From assembly GCA_900545125.1 (NCBI GenBank), contig UQXS01000070.1, positions 1 to 10,905 on the forward strand: 10,905 nucleotides of DNA. The letters run 5' to 3'. The notes beneath the pieces are model-generated. The model was not told the DNA's origin. It was given only the letters and a program-made list of their open reading frames with translations, and searched no databases. The position numbers were made by a program, and so were the translations under genes. The DNA is from an uncultured Ruminococcus sp. GTDB taxonomy: Bacteria; Bacillota; Clostridia; Oscillospirales; Ruminococcaceae. Of the stretch, positions 1 through 6,045 are shown in pieces; position 1 is the stretch's first letter, and every line of letters starts with the position of its first letter.

Positions 1-11
1 CCCGCACCCCA

Positions 12-60
12 CCAGAGGCGCTGCCTCTGGACTCCGCCAAAGGGGGAAATCCCCCTTTGG
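12..60. repeat. Tandem pair of perfect GC-rich hairpins, probable dispersed palindromic repeat
   Basis: Two back-to-back perfect stems are visible. CCAGAGGC (12-19) pairs with GCCTCTGG (23-30) over a 3-nt loop, and CCAAAGGGGG (37-46) pairs with CCCCCTTTGG (51-60) over a 4-nt loop. Neither is followed by a T-run, so they are not simple intrinsic terminators. Paired hairpins of this style occur many times between genes in Ruminococcaceae; that this one belongs to such a family is my inference. The unit may begin before position 1. Confidence 0.6.
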
Positions 61-100
61 AAACCCATTATTTGTAATACTTTACTTTTTAAACATACTG

Positions 101-127
101 AAAAGACTGCTCCGGCAGTCTTTTTTG
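101..127. terminator. Intrinsic terminator, probably bidirectional
   Basis: AAAAGACTGC (101-110) and GCAGTCTTTT (115-124) form a perfect 10-bp stem around TCCG. The T-run continues to 126 on the plus strand. The A-run at the base gives a shorter U-run on the minus strand. It lies just past the stop codon of the minus-strand NERD gene and could also stop plus-strand transcription entering from the left. Confidence 0.8.
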
Positions 128-141
128 TTTGCGGATGAAAT

Positions 142-765
142 TCAATCCCAATCCTTTTTGCTGAATTTATGGAAAAATTTTCTGATCGGATTCGTTACCG
201 TAAGCTTCTGAAAATAATGATAAAGCACATCCTGATTACAGCCGTTGTCTTCAAGCTGCTCAAACATTTCCCTGAACTGATCAAGATTCATACCAATGCT
301 TCTGTCAACAACTACATCCTTATCGGTAAACACCACGGCTCCGTAAACCGGTGTAGAGGCAAATCCGCCCTTTTTAAGATGATGTATGACATTATCAACG
401 TGCGTCTTATTCTGAAGCTGCGGATTATAAAGCTTATGAACATTCTGCCCTACCTTGTGAACAAGCTTCCTGCCGCTGCCCGATATTGTTCCGGAAATTC
501 CCTTTGTCTCTACAACAAGAACACCAAAACGTCCGAAAACAAGATGATCAATCTCTACCGTCTTTTTATACAGCGGAAGAAATGCGTTATTTATTACTCT
601 CAGTTTATCGTTCTTTCCAAGCTTCGCAATGGTCTTTGCTACCTTCCTTTCAGCTGCTCTTCCCTTGCGCCTGCCTTTGCTGAAATATGATATTAATTCC
701 AGAATAACAAGCAGAACGGCAACCACGGCTATTATTATTAAAAATATTTTCAGATTTTTTTCCAT
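142..765 (-). CDS. Membrane-anchored NERD (nuclease-related) domain protein
   Basis: The protein has 207 residues. An N-terminal hydrophobic helix (about residues 5-27) is followed by a basic stretch and then a NERD domain (about 36-150). Visible motifs fit the restriction-like nuclease fold: GRAAE with E39, the EIDH block (71-74), ETK (86-88) after a hydrophobic strand, and NPQLQ (114-118) followed by H122. NERD is a known family (PF08378) with predicted nuclease activity; the real substrate is unknown. The conserved acidic and lysine positions look intact, so it is not obviously dead. The membrane helix suggests it works at the inner face of the membrane. The start has an AGGAGA ribosome site five bases upstream. 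It is divergent from the DUF378 gene and appears monocistronic, ending at the 101-127 terminator. The role could be nucleic-acid processing or defence, but nothing nearby decides this. Confidence 0.85.
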   Translation of the reverse strand: MEKNLKIFLIIIAVVAVLLVILELISYFSKGRRKGRAAERKVAKTIAKLGKNDKLRVINNAFLPLYKKTVEIDHLVFGRFGVLVVETKGISGTISGSGRKLVHKVGQNVHKLYNPQLQNKTHVDNVIHHLKKGGFASTPVYGAVVFTDKDVVVDRSIGMNLDQFREMFEQLEDNGCNQDVLYHYFQKLTVTNPIRKFFHKFSKKDWD

Positions 766-819
766 AACTTTCTCCTAATCTACTGAATAATTCAGTTTTA
801 AACAGCAATAATACAAACA

Positions 820-834
820 GACGCAAACAGCGTC
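820..834. other. Small perfect hairpin beside a larger palindrome
   Basis: GACGC (820-824) pairs with GCGTC (830-834) over a five-base loop. It directly precedes the 41-nt palindrome at 837-877, so the space between the divergent NERD and DUF378 genes carries two adjacent stems. No convincing promoter is seen for either gene here. Confidence 0.4.
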
Positions 835-836
835 GG

Positions 837-877
837 GCAATACCGTAAAATGATCGGCGATCGTTATACCGTATTGC
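837..877. repeat. 41-nt near-perfect palindrome with GGCAATACCG arms
   Basis: The outer arms GCAATAC (837-843) and GTATTGC (871-877) pair perfectly. The inner arms GATCG (852-856) and CGATC (858-862) almost touch at the centre. In between only two mismatches (844/870 and 848/866) and one G-T pair interrupt the stem. It sits 33 bp before the DUF378 start. The arm GGCAATACCG recurs in another palindrome at 5991-6025, which suggests a dispersed element rather than a gene-specific signal. Confidence 0.6.
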
Positions 878-910
878 TTCACCCCCGAATAAAAGCGAGG
901 TGTTCTCAAT

Positions 911-1129
911 ATGTGGGACAAAATAGCTCTTATTCTTCTGATAATCGGAGGAATAAACTGGGGTCTGGTAGGTATTTTCGAGCTTGACCTGGTTGCGTGG
1001 CTCTTCGGCGGCGCAGCAAGCCTTATCAGCAGAACTATCTATATTCTTGTGGCTATTTCTGCTGTCTGGTGCATATCTCTGCTCTTCCGCAGAGACGACG
1101 AGCTGGCATTTAATACGACAGACCGTTAA
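911..1129 (+). CDS. DUF378 family small membrane protein
   Basis: The protein has 72 residues and two predicted membrane helices (about 5-27 and 35-58), ending in a short charged tail. The segment GGINWGLVGIF (about residues 13-23) is the hallmark of the DUF378 (YuzA-like) family; its molecular function is not known. The start is supported by GAGGTG (896-901), nine bases upstream. A palindrome lies before the gene, and a structured non-coding stretch with a two-way terminator lies after it, so it is probably transcribed alone. The short length is normal for the family. Confidence 0.9.
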   Translation: MWDKIALILLIIGGINWGLVGIFELDLVAWLFGGAASLISRTIYILVAISAVWCISLLFRRDDELAFNTTDR

Positions 1130-1137
1130 ACACGCTC

Positions 1138-1247
1138 TCAATGGAGCTCAGACCTCACATGATGCAAGAAATGGTCTGATGATGCCGCAGTTCCATTGAT
1201 AACACAGCTGCTGCATAATGGCAGGGGAATCCCTCCGGATGCAGCAG
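1138..1247 (+). other. Structured non-coding region downstream of DUF378 gene (3' UTR or small RNA)
   Basis: Several nested stems can be read directly. TCAATGGA (1138-1145) pairs with TCCATTGA (1192-1199) and encloses CAGACC (1149-1154) with GGTCTG (1173-1178). Next, CTGCTGCAT (1208-1216) pairs with ATGCAGCAG (1239-1247) and encloses AGGG (1223-1226) with CCCT (1231-1234). No credible reading frame covers the region. It runs on to the terminator at 1277-1309, so it may be a long structured 3' UTR or an independent small RNA. I do not recognise a known RNA family. Confidence 0.4.
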
Positions 1248-1276
1248 AGCATACATAAAATATACAAAATATATGC

Positions 1277-1309
1277 AAAAAAGGGAGGTTTATCGCCTCC
1301 CGTTTTTTT
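1277..1309. terminator. Bidirectional intrinsic terminator between DUF378 gene and rpsR
   Basis: GGGAGG (1283-1288) pairs with CCTCCC (1296-1301). The stem is flanked by an A-run on the left (1277-1282) and a T-run on the right (1303-1309), so it works as a terminator in both directions. It separates the convergent DUF378 gene and rpsF-ssb-rpsR operon. Confidence 0.9.
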
Positions 1310-1313
1310 ATAA

Positions 1314-1556
1314 TCAGTCGCTTACGTAAGGAAGCAGTGCAATATGTCTTGCTCTCTTTACGGCAACTGTAAGCTCACGCTGATGATAAGCGCAGGTTCC
1401 TGTCACACGTCTGGGAAGAATCTTTGCTCTTTCTGTCATGCACTTTCTGAGCTTTGCAAGATCCTTATAGTCGATTTTCTCGATTCTGTCTGCACAGAAC
1501 ATACAAACCTTCTTGCGAAGCTTCTTGGCAGGACGTGAATTTCTTTCCTTTTCCAT
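1314..1556 (-). CDS. rpsR: 30S ribosomal protein bS18
   Basis: The 80-residue protein has the full length of bacterial S18, a small-subunit protein that binds S6 on the platform. The central block IDYKDLAKLRKC and the following RAKILPRRVTGTCAYHQRELT are diagnostic. Four cysteines (18, 21, 39 and 55) show that this is the zinc-binding form of S18. The start is supported by GGAGGA seven bases upstream. It is the last gene of the rpsF-ssb-rpsR operon, a classical bacterial order, and ends four bases from the shared terminator. Confidence 0.97.
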   Translation of the reverse strand: MEKERNSRPAKKLRKKVCMFCADRIEKIDYKDLAKLRKCMTERAKILPRRVTGTCAYHQRELTVAVKRARHIALLPYVSD

Positions 1557-1599
1557 GACTTTTCCTCCTATCTTTATAAAGTAACGTTAAAATTTCTGC

Positions 1600-2115
1600 T
1601 TAGAACGGAACATCTCCGTCGCTGAGAATTTCTTCAAAATCACTCAGGCTGCCATAAGACATACTGTCGTTATTCTGCGCCGGCTGCTGTACAGGAGCTG
1701 TCGGCTGCTGTGGAGGAGTCTGATAATTATTATTGCTGTTATAGTTATTCTGCGGTGCGGAATAATTTGATCCGCCGCCTCCGGTTTCTCTCTTTGATCC
1801 GGTGAATTCAACATTATCAACAAAAACATCTGTCGTGTAATGCGTTACGTCGGGATGATTTCTGTCCTGATAACTGCCTGTTCTGAGGTTTCCCTCAACA
1901 CAGATCATGCTGCCTTTGCTGAAATAGCGTGTAACAAACTCTGCTGTCTGTCTCCATGCGACACAGGTGATAAAATCTGCCTGTCTTTCACCGGTATTCT
2001 TATCAGCGAAACGCCGGTCAACAGCTACGGTAAAACGGCATGAACTGATTCCGCTCTGCGTCTGGCGCAGCTCCGGGTCTGCCGTAAGTCTTCCCATTAT
2101 AATAACTTTATTCAT
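1600..2115 (-). CDS. ssb: Single-stranded DNA-binding protein
   Basis: This SSB coats single-stranded DNA during replication, repair and recombination. The OB fold covers about residues 1-105 and opens MNKVIIMGRLTADPELR. It is followed by a flexible Asn/Gln/Pro/Gly-rich linker (about 112-155) and the acidic tip DGDVPF, which recruits partner proteins. Two ATG codons lie in tandem (2118 and 2115). GGGAGG leaves only four bases before the first and seven before the second, so I take the second, giving 171 residues. It sits between rpsF and rpsR, 43 bases before rpsR, and is expected to share their promoter. Confidence 0.96.
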   Translation of the reverse strand: MNKVIIMGRLTADPELRQTQSGISSCRFTVAVDRRFADKNTGERQADFITCVAWRQTAEFVTRYFSKGSMICVEGNLRTGSYQDRNHPDVTHYTTDVFVDNVEFTGSKRETGGGGSNYSAPQNNYNSNNNYQTPPQQPTAPVQQPAQNNDSMSYGSLSDFEEILSDGDVPF

Positions 2116-2149
2116 CATTGCACCTCCCTGAAATAATGACTTGATGCGA

Positions 2150-2443
2150 TCAGCAGACTGTTACCAGTGAACGAAGAATGCCGTCTGTAATGTTGAGACG
2201 TCTTGAAAGCTCAGCAGGATAGTCAGGCTTTGACTCGAATGTGTAGATTACATAGTAACCCTCTGTTTCGTCTTCGATAGGATATGCAAGCTTGCGCTTA
2301 CCCCAATCTTCGTTGACTTCAACAGCTTCGGCATGTCTTTCAATTCTCTCCTTGAACTTTTCAACAAGAGCCTTCATAGGCTCTTCGCCGTACTTCAGGC
2401 TGAAAACAACCATTACTTCATACTTAGCGGATACCTTTGCCAT
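2150..2443 (-). CDS. rpsF: 30S ribosomal protein bS6
   Basis: The 97-residue protein matches S6, the small-subunit platform protein that forms a dimer with S18. Diagnostic stretches are KYEVMVVFSL near the start, WGKRKLAYPIEDETEGYYVIYTF in the middle, and RLNITDGILRSLV near the end. The frame stays open to a GTG at 2452, but that codon overlaps the AGGAGG ribosome site, so ATG at 2443 (MAKVSAKYE) is the real start. It is the first gene of the operon, with a consensus promoter and about 75 nt of structured leader upstream. Confidence 0.96.
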   Translation of the reverse strand: MAKVSAKYEVMVVFSLKYGEEPMKALVEKFKERIERHAEAVEVNEDWGKRKLAYPIEDETEGYYVIYTFESKPDYPAELSRRLNITDGILRSLVTVC

Positions 2444-2455
2444 GATGTACACCTC

Positions 2456-2518
2456 CTTCCGGGATATGCCCTCAACCTACTGAGGGTAAGGATAATTACT
2501 ATATCGTTAAGCACGATA
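2456..2518 (-). promoter_or_regulatory. Structured leader of rpsF operon, candidate S6:S18 autoregulatory element
   Basis: The untranslated leader forms two clear hairpins: TATCGT/ACGATA (2502-2507 with 2513-2518) and CCCTCA/TGAGGG (2469-2474 with 2481-2486). A CCCGG sequence comes just before the ribosome site. Leaders of rpsF operons in many bacteria bind the S6:S18 complex through a CCG-containing stem and repress translation. That this leader does so is inferred from position; I did not fit the published consensus base by base. Confidence 0.45.
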
Positions 2519-2525
2519 CTTGCTT

Positions 2526-2554
2526 ATTTTACCACATCGGACAGGATTTGTCAA
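2526..2554 (-). promoter_or_regulatory. Consensus sigma-A promoter of rpsF-ssb-rpsR
   Basis: Read on the minus strand, TTGACA (2554-2549) is separated by exactly 17 bases from TAAAAT (2531-2526). Transcription would start near 2519 and run through the hairpin leader into rpsF. Confidence 0.88.
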
Positions 2555-2726
2555 GGGGTAAACCAAAATTTTTCCCTCTATTTAATATGTAAAAGGTTCA
2601 TAGCTTGTTTTGTACATAACGAAGAAAAAGTTCATAATAGATAAGTCACGTGCAATCATATTCAAATTATAGATATTTCACATAATTATAGCGATTTATT
2701 CTGCGATTAAATTGTTAACATCTACA
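2555..2726. other. AT-rich intergenic stretch with no gene
   Basis: Between the rpsF promoter and the regulator cassette the DNA becomes strongly AT-rich, and no reading frame here has a credible ribosome site. AATTATAG occurs twice (2665-2672 and 2684-2691) as a short direct repeat 19 bases apart, and a CACGTG palindrome lies at 2647-2652. I see nothing else in it. Confidence 0.5.
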
Positions 2727-2751
2727 ATATTTAAAGTGTAACTTTAAATAT
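2727..2751. promoter_or_regulatory. Candidate operator: 11-bp-arm inverted repeat next to the -35 box
   Basis: ATATTTAAAGT (2727-2737) and ACTTTAAATAT (2741-2751) are perfect inverted copies around GTA. The right arm ends three bases before the TTGACA of the downstream promoter. A similar half, GTTACTTTAAT, occurs at 2822-2832, beyond the -10 box. The cassette encodes a Cro/CI-type repressor, so autoregulation through this site is plausible but inferred. Confidence 0.5.
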
Positions 2752-2754
2752 CTA

Positions 2755-2783
2755 TTGACATAATTTAATTCGTAGTATATAAT
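2755..2783 (+). promoter_or_regulatory. Consensus sigma-A promoter of the DUF2975-regulator cassette
   Basis: TTGACA (2755-2760) and TATAAT (2778-2783) are both perfect consensus hexamers with 17-bp spacing. A promoter this strong in front of a membrane protein and repressor pair is expected to need repression, in keeping with the adjacent palindrome. Confidence 0.9.
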
Positions 2784-2851
2784 ATGGTTGTCAGCTGATA
2801 AAATGTTTAAATATTTATAGCGTTACTTTAATTTCAAAGGAGGAATTTATT

Positions 2852-3310
2852 ATGAGTGATCCTAAAATCACACACCGAAACACACACACCTGTGCAAACA
2901 TAGTGTTCGCTGGATTACTTGCAGCTGGTGCACTCATTGCAGGGCTGTACGCCCTTATTGCTTTCATTGGCAACGGTCCAAAACAGTACCTTACAAACGC
3001 AGTTTATAGCTTTGCAATTTCTTTCGTACTTCTCTTGCTCTGCCTTATTCTCGCTAACGTCAGAAAAAACGGAAAGCCTTTCTCAGCAGCGATAATATGG
3101 AAGCTTCGCATAATTGCAGTTATAATTGTAGCTGCAGGCTGTATGCCAAGCTATGTTGAAGTAAATACAAGCGACAACATAAAAATAGTCTACACCACAG
3201 TCAACTTCCAGAATTTCTTCATAATTGCACTCGGAGTTATCGTAGGGATAATTTCCCAGATTTTTGTCTACGGTCACAAGCTTCAGGAAGATAATGACCT
3301 TATTGCATAG
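2852..3310 (+). CDS. DUF2975 family membrane protein
   Basis: The 152-residue protein has four predicted membrane helices (about 15-40, 46-68, 82-102 and 120-142) and short polar ends. Length, topology and the arrangement with a downstream YozG-like regulator match the DUF2975 family, whose function is unknown. The motif RKNGKPFS between helices two and three is typical of it. The ribosome site AAGGAGG lies seven bases before ATG. It ends 12 bases before the regulator gene, so the two are surely co-transcribed. The surrounding DNA is more AT-rich than the neighbours, which may indicate acquisition. By analogy with similar pairs, the membrane protein might control the regulator, but this is not shown by the sequence. 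Confidence 0.85.
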   Translation: MSDPKITHRNTHTCANIVFAGLLAAGALIAGLYALIAFIGNGPKQYLTNAVYSFAISFVLLLLCLILANVRKNGKPFSAAIIWKLRIIAVIIVAAGCMPSYVEVNTSDNIKIVYTTVNFQNFFIIALGVIVGIISQIFVYGHKLQEDNDLIA

Positions 3311-3322
3311 AGGCGGTGTATC

Positions 3323-3535
3323 ATGGGAAAGATAATCATACGTCTTGATCGTATGCTTGCAGACCGTAAGATGTCTCTGAACGAACTTGCCGAAAAGGTT
3401 GGCATGACTAATGTAAATCTATCCAACCTCAAAACCGGAAAAATGAAAGGTATCCGATTTGAAACCATGTGCGCAATATGCAATGCTTTGGATTGTCAGC
3501 CAGGCGATCTCTTTGAGTTTGCTGATGATGATTAA
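3323..3535 (+). CDS. Cro/CI (XRE) family transcriptional regulator, YozG-like
   Basis: The 70-residue protein is a single helix-turn-helix domain and nothing else. The segment MSLNELAEKVGMTNVNLSNLKTGKMKGIRFETMCAICNALDC holds the helices, with recognition helix near residues 28-38, followed by QPGDLFEF, the usual end of YozG-like regulators. The start has AGGCGG six bases upstream. It probably represses its own operon through the palindrome at 2727-2751 and may respond to the DUF2975 partner; both are inferences. A strong terminator follows about 30 bases downstream. Confidence 0.9.
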   Translation: MGKIIIRLDRMLADRKMSLNELAEKVGMTNVNLSNLKTGKMKGIRFETMCAICNALDCQPGDLFEFADDD

Positions 3536-3567
3536 TCTGCTTCAGTGCCTGTTGTTGTTTTTGACTA

Positions 3568-3628
3568 AGCTGCATTTCTTTAGCGACTGTCATAATCACA
3601 GCCGCTAAAAAATGCAGCTGCTTTTTTT
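3568..3628 (+). terminator. Long intrinsic terminator after the XRE regulator gene
   Basis: AGCTGCATTT (3568-3577) pairs with AAATGCAGCT (3610-3619). After one bulged C (3578) the stem continues with TTTAGCG (3579-3585) and CGCTAAA (3603-3609), topped by CTGT/ACAG (3587-3590 with 3598-3601). A T-run follows at 3622-3628. It insulates lepA from the regulator cassette. Confidence 0.9.
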
Positions 3629-3637
3629 CATCATATC

Positions 3638-3666
3638 TTTACAAATGGATTTTTTTGTGATATAAT
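3638..3666 (+). promoter_or_regulatory. Sigma-A promoter of the lepA-hemW operon
   Basis: TTTACA (3638-3643) is followed after exactly 17 bases by a perfect TATAAT (3661-3666). The predicted start near 3673 gives a 5' UTR of about 65 nt that contains the hairpin at 3685-3713. Confidence 0.88.
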
Positions 3667-3684
3667 ATAAAAAATAATTTTAAT

Positions 3685-3713
3685 AGATCTGTCCGGAAAC
3701 TCCCGACGGGTCT
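3685..3713 (+). promoter_or_regulatory. 5' UTR hairpin before lepA
   Basis: Positions 3685-3697 pair with 3701-3713 over a 3-nt loop, with one C-C mismatch (3694/3704) and two G-U pairs. The stem ends eight bases before the AAAGAGGT ribosome site. There is no T-run, so it is not a terminator. It may stabilise the messenger or modulate translation; I recognise no riboswitch class. Confidence 0.45.
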
Positions 3714-3737
3714 TATGTAGAAAGAGGTAAAACCGCT

Positions 3738-5540
3738 TTGGCTAACGAAAAAATCAGAAATTTCTGCATAATTGCCCATATAGACCACGGCAAATCCACC
3801 CTTGCCGACAGAATCCTGGAAAAAACCGAGACTGTCGCAGTCCGTGATATGGAAGATCAGCTTCTCGACAACATGGATATCGAACGTGAACGTGGAATCA
3901 CAATAAAAGCCCGTGCCGTCCGCCTTAAATATACCGCCTCCGACGGCGAAACCTATATCTTCAATCTCATTGATACCCCAGGTCACGTTGACTTCAACTA
4001 TGAAGTTTCACGTTCTCTTGCCGCCTGCGAAGGCGCTATTCTGGTAGTTGATGCATCTCAGGGCATAGAGGCACAGACTCTTGCCAACACTTATCTTGCC
4101 ATTGAACATGATCTTGAAGTCGTCCCTGTTGTAAATAAAATTGACCTGCCGTCCGCTGACCCCGACAGAGTATGTTCAGAAGTTGAAAACGTAATAGGCA
4201 TACCCGCAATGGATGCTCCCAGAATATCAGCAAAAATGGGAACAAATATCGAAGCTGTCCTTGAAAAGATCGTTACTGATATCCCCGCTCCGAAAGGCGA
4301 TACAAAAAAGCCCCTTAAGGCTTTGATTTTCGACAGTTATTATGACTCATACAAGGGTGTTATTATCTACGTGAGGGTCAAGGAGGGAACAGTAAAGGTC
4401 GGCGACAGCATACGGCTTATGGCAACCGGCGCAGTATTTACCGTTGTGGAAGCAGGATTTATGGACGCTTCCAATCTTATCAACAGCGGTTCTCTGGAAG
4501 CCGGAGAAGTAGGATATATCGCTGCTTCGATTAAAAGCATCGGCGATACGCAAGTCGGCGATACCGTTACCAATAACGACGTTCCCTGCGACGAACCGCT
4601 TCCGGGTTACAGAAAAGTAAATCCTATGGTATTTTCCGGAATTTATCCTGCTGACGGCGCTAAATATGGCGATCTGCGTGAAGCTCTTGAAAAACTCCAG
4701 CTCAACGACGCTTCCCTTTCTTTTGAACCGGAAACCTCAATAGCTCTCGGTTTCGGTTTCCGCTGCGGATTTCTCGGACTGCTGCATATGGAAATCATAC
4801 AGGAACGCCTTGAACGTGAATATAATCTTGATCTCATTACAACTGCTCCGTCTGTTATCTACAAAGTCACTCTGACAAACGGAGAAACTGTATATATAGA
4901 CAATCCCAGCAATTACCCGGATCCTGCCCTCATCCAGACAGCTGAAGAACCCATGGTCAAAGCGGATATTCTTTCTCCCTCGGAATTTGTGGGAAATATC
5001 ATGGAGCTCTGCCAGGACAGAAGAGGTATTTTCAAGGATATGCAGTATCTTGACGATACAAGAGTGAATCTGCACTATGAACTGCCGCTTAACGAGATAG
5101 TCTACGACTTCTTTGATGTACTGAAATCGCGCACAAAAGGCTACGCTTCTTTTGATTATGAGATGCTGGGATACACTCCCTCAAAATTGGTAAAACTGGA
5201 TATACTTCTTAACGGCGATGTTGTGGATGCACTGTCATTTATAATCCACACTGACAAGGCTTACGGCAGGGCACGCAAAATAGCTGAAAAACTGAAAGAA
5301 AACATTCCACGCCAGCTCTTTGAAGTACCTATTCAGGCAGCTATCGGAGGAAAGATAATCGCACGTGAGACCGTAAAAGCCATGCGCAAGGATGTTCTTG
5401 CAAAGTGCTACGGCGGCGATATAACACGTAAAAAGAAACTTCTCGAAAAGCAGAAAGAAGGCAAAAAACGTATGCGCCAGCTCGGAACTGTAGAAGTTCC
5501 GCAGGAAGCATTCATGAGCGTTCTTAAACTTGACAGCTGA
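3738..5540 (+). CDS. lepA: Elongation factor 4 (LepA), ribosomal back-translocase GTPase
   Basis: LepA is a translational GTPase that binds the ribosome and acts on the translocation step; it is also linked to ribosome assembly. The 600-residue length is exactly typical. The GTPase domain shows AHIDHGKST (13-21), ERGITI (51-56), DTPGH (79-83, with H83 catalytic), NKID (133-136) and SAK in the G5 position. Domains II and III follow, and the LepA-specific C-terminal domain ends near GKKRMRQLGTVEVPQEAFMSVL. The start is TTG, nine bases after AAAGAGGT, giving MANEKIRNF as in other LepA proteins. It opens an operon with two small membrane proteins and hemW. A lepA-hemW linkage is common in Firmicutes. 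Confidence 0.98.
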   Translation: MANEKIRNFCIIAHIDHGKSTLADRILEKTETVAVRDMEDQLLDNMDIERERGITIKARAVRLKYTASDGETYIFNLIDTPGHVDFNYEVSRSLAACEGAILVVDASQGIEAQTLANTYLAIEHDLEVVPVVNKIDLPSADPDRVCSEVENVIGIPAMDAPRISAKMGTNIEAVLEKIVTDIPAPKGDTKKPLKALIFDSYYDSYKGVIIYVRVKEGTVKVGDSIRLMATGAVFTVVEAGFMDASNLINSGSLEAGEVGYIAASIKSIGDTQVGDTVTNNDVPCDEPLPGYRKVNPMVFSGIYPADGAKYGDLREALEKLQLNDASLSFEPETSIALGFGFRCGFLGLLHMEIIQERLEREYNLDLITTAPSVIYKVTLTNGETVYIDNPSNYPDPALIQTAEEPMVKADILSPSEFVGNIMELCQDRRGIFKDMQYLDDTRVNLHYELPLNEIVYDFFDVLKSRTKGYASFDYEMLGYTPSKLVKLDILLNGDVVDALSFIIHTDKAYGRARKIAEKLKENIPRQLFEVPIQAAIGGKIIARETVKAMRKDVLAKCYGGDITRKKKLLEKQKEGKKRMRQLGTVEVPQEAFMSVLKLDS

Positions 5541-5556
5541 AACCGGAGGAATATTA

Positions 5557-5982
5557 ATGATAAATTATTTTATTATTGCCCTGCTCTGGATAATAATTTT
5601 ATTGAGTGCCGTCTCAGCTATTGCGGAAATGATCTTCCGCCGCAATTCAAAACCGTACAGATTTTTCAGAAGCATCCGGATAAGGCTGAGGGAATTCTCC
5701 CCTTTTAACTTCACCGTAACTTCATTGCTGATTCTCTTATGGGGGCTTGTCTCGGGCGATGACAACTTCTATGGAATCTGGACGGCAATCGCTATGATGC
5801 TTACCATTGCTGTCATTCTCTATGCAGAGTATCTGTTCACATTCCGCAGAAAACGGAAAAAGGCTTCAAAAGCAGCAAAGCTCCCGTCTGCTGCCGTAAA
5901 AAAAACATCCGCTGCAAAGGAAACTCCACTTGCAAATATGACACCGGTTCTTACACCGGTAAATACCGGAAACGGTCAGTAA
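5557..5982 (+). CDS. Unrecognised small membrane protein with basic C-terminal tail
   Basis: I do not recognise this 141-residue protein. It has a hydrophobic N-terminal helix (about 3-24), a basic amphipathic section, and two further hydrophobic segments (about 53-66 and 74-97). The tail from residue 100 is rich in Lys, Arg and Ala and ends in a Pro/Thr stretch with repeated TPV. The frame is open back to a TTG at 5530, but GGAGGA (5545-5550) sits six bases before ATG 5557, which is the better start. It begins 16 bases after the lepA stop and is clearly in the same operon. The DNA has two ACACCGGT copies near its end (5941 and 5953) that encode the TPV repeat. Confidence 0.75.
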   Translation: MINYFIIALLWIIILLSAVSAIAEMIFRRNSKPYRFFRSIRIRLREFSPFNFTVTSLLILLWGLVSGDDNFYGIWTAIAMMLTIAVILYAEYLFTFRRKRKKASKAAKLPSAAVKKTSAAKETPLANMTPVLTPVNTGNGQ

Positions 5983-5990
5983 AAATTTTT

Positions 5991-6025
5991 AGGCAATACC
6001 GCACAAAGATTGTGTGGCACTGCCT
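5991..6025. repeat. Second palindrome with GGCAATACCG arm
   Basis: The left arm (5991-6006) pairs with the right arm (6010-6025) over a 3-nt loop, with two A-C mismatches (5996/6020 and 5998/6018) and one G-T pair. It lies between two genes of the lepA operon. Its left arm shares GGCAATACCG with the 837-877 palindrome, so the two probably belong to one repeat family. On the minus strand the A-C mismatches become G-U pairs, so that strand forms the better RNA stem. Confidence 0.5.
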
Positions 6026-6045
6026 TAGTTAGGATTGATTTAAAC

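Noticed and set aside
169..690. Open frame of 173 codons on the plus strand across the NERD gene
   Set aside because: It is fully antisense to an intact NERD-domain protein with a good ribosome site.
650..1141. Open frame of 163 codons on the minus strand across DUF378
   Set aside because: It overlaps both the NERD and DUF378 genes and the palindrome at 837-877, and its translation resembles no protein family.
1138..1199. Possible tRNA-like fold
   Set aside because: The stems do not give a cloverleaf: there is no T-loop motif, no 7-bp acceptor with CCA and no anticodon arm in register.
3639..3986. Open frame of 115 codons on the minus strand at the start of lepA
   Set aside because: It covers the lepA promoter and GTPase motifs on the other strand and has no support of its own.
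5941..5960. Two ACACCGGT copies as a binding-site repeat
   Set aside because: They lie in the coding frame and simply encode the repeated Thr-Pro-Val of the tail.
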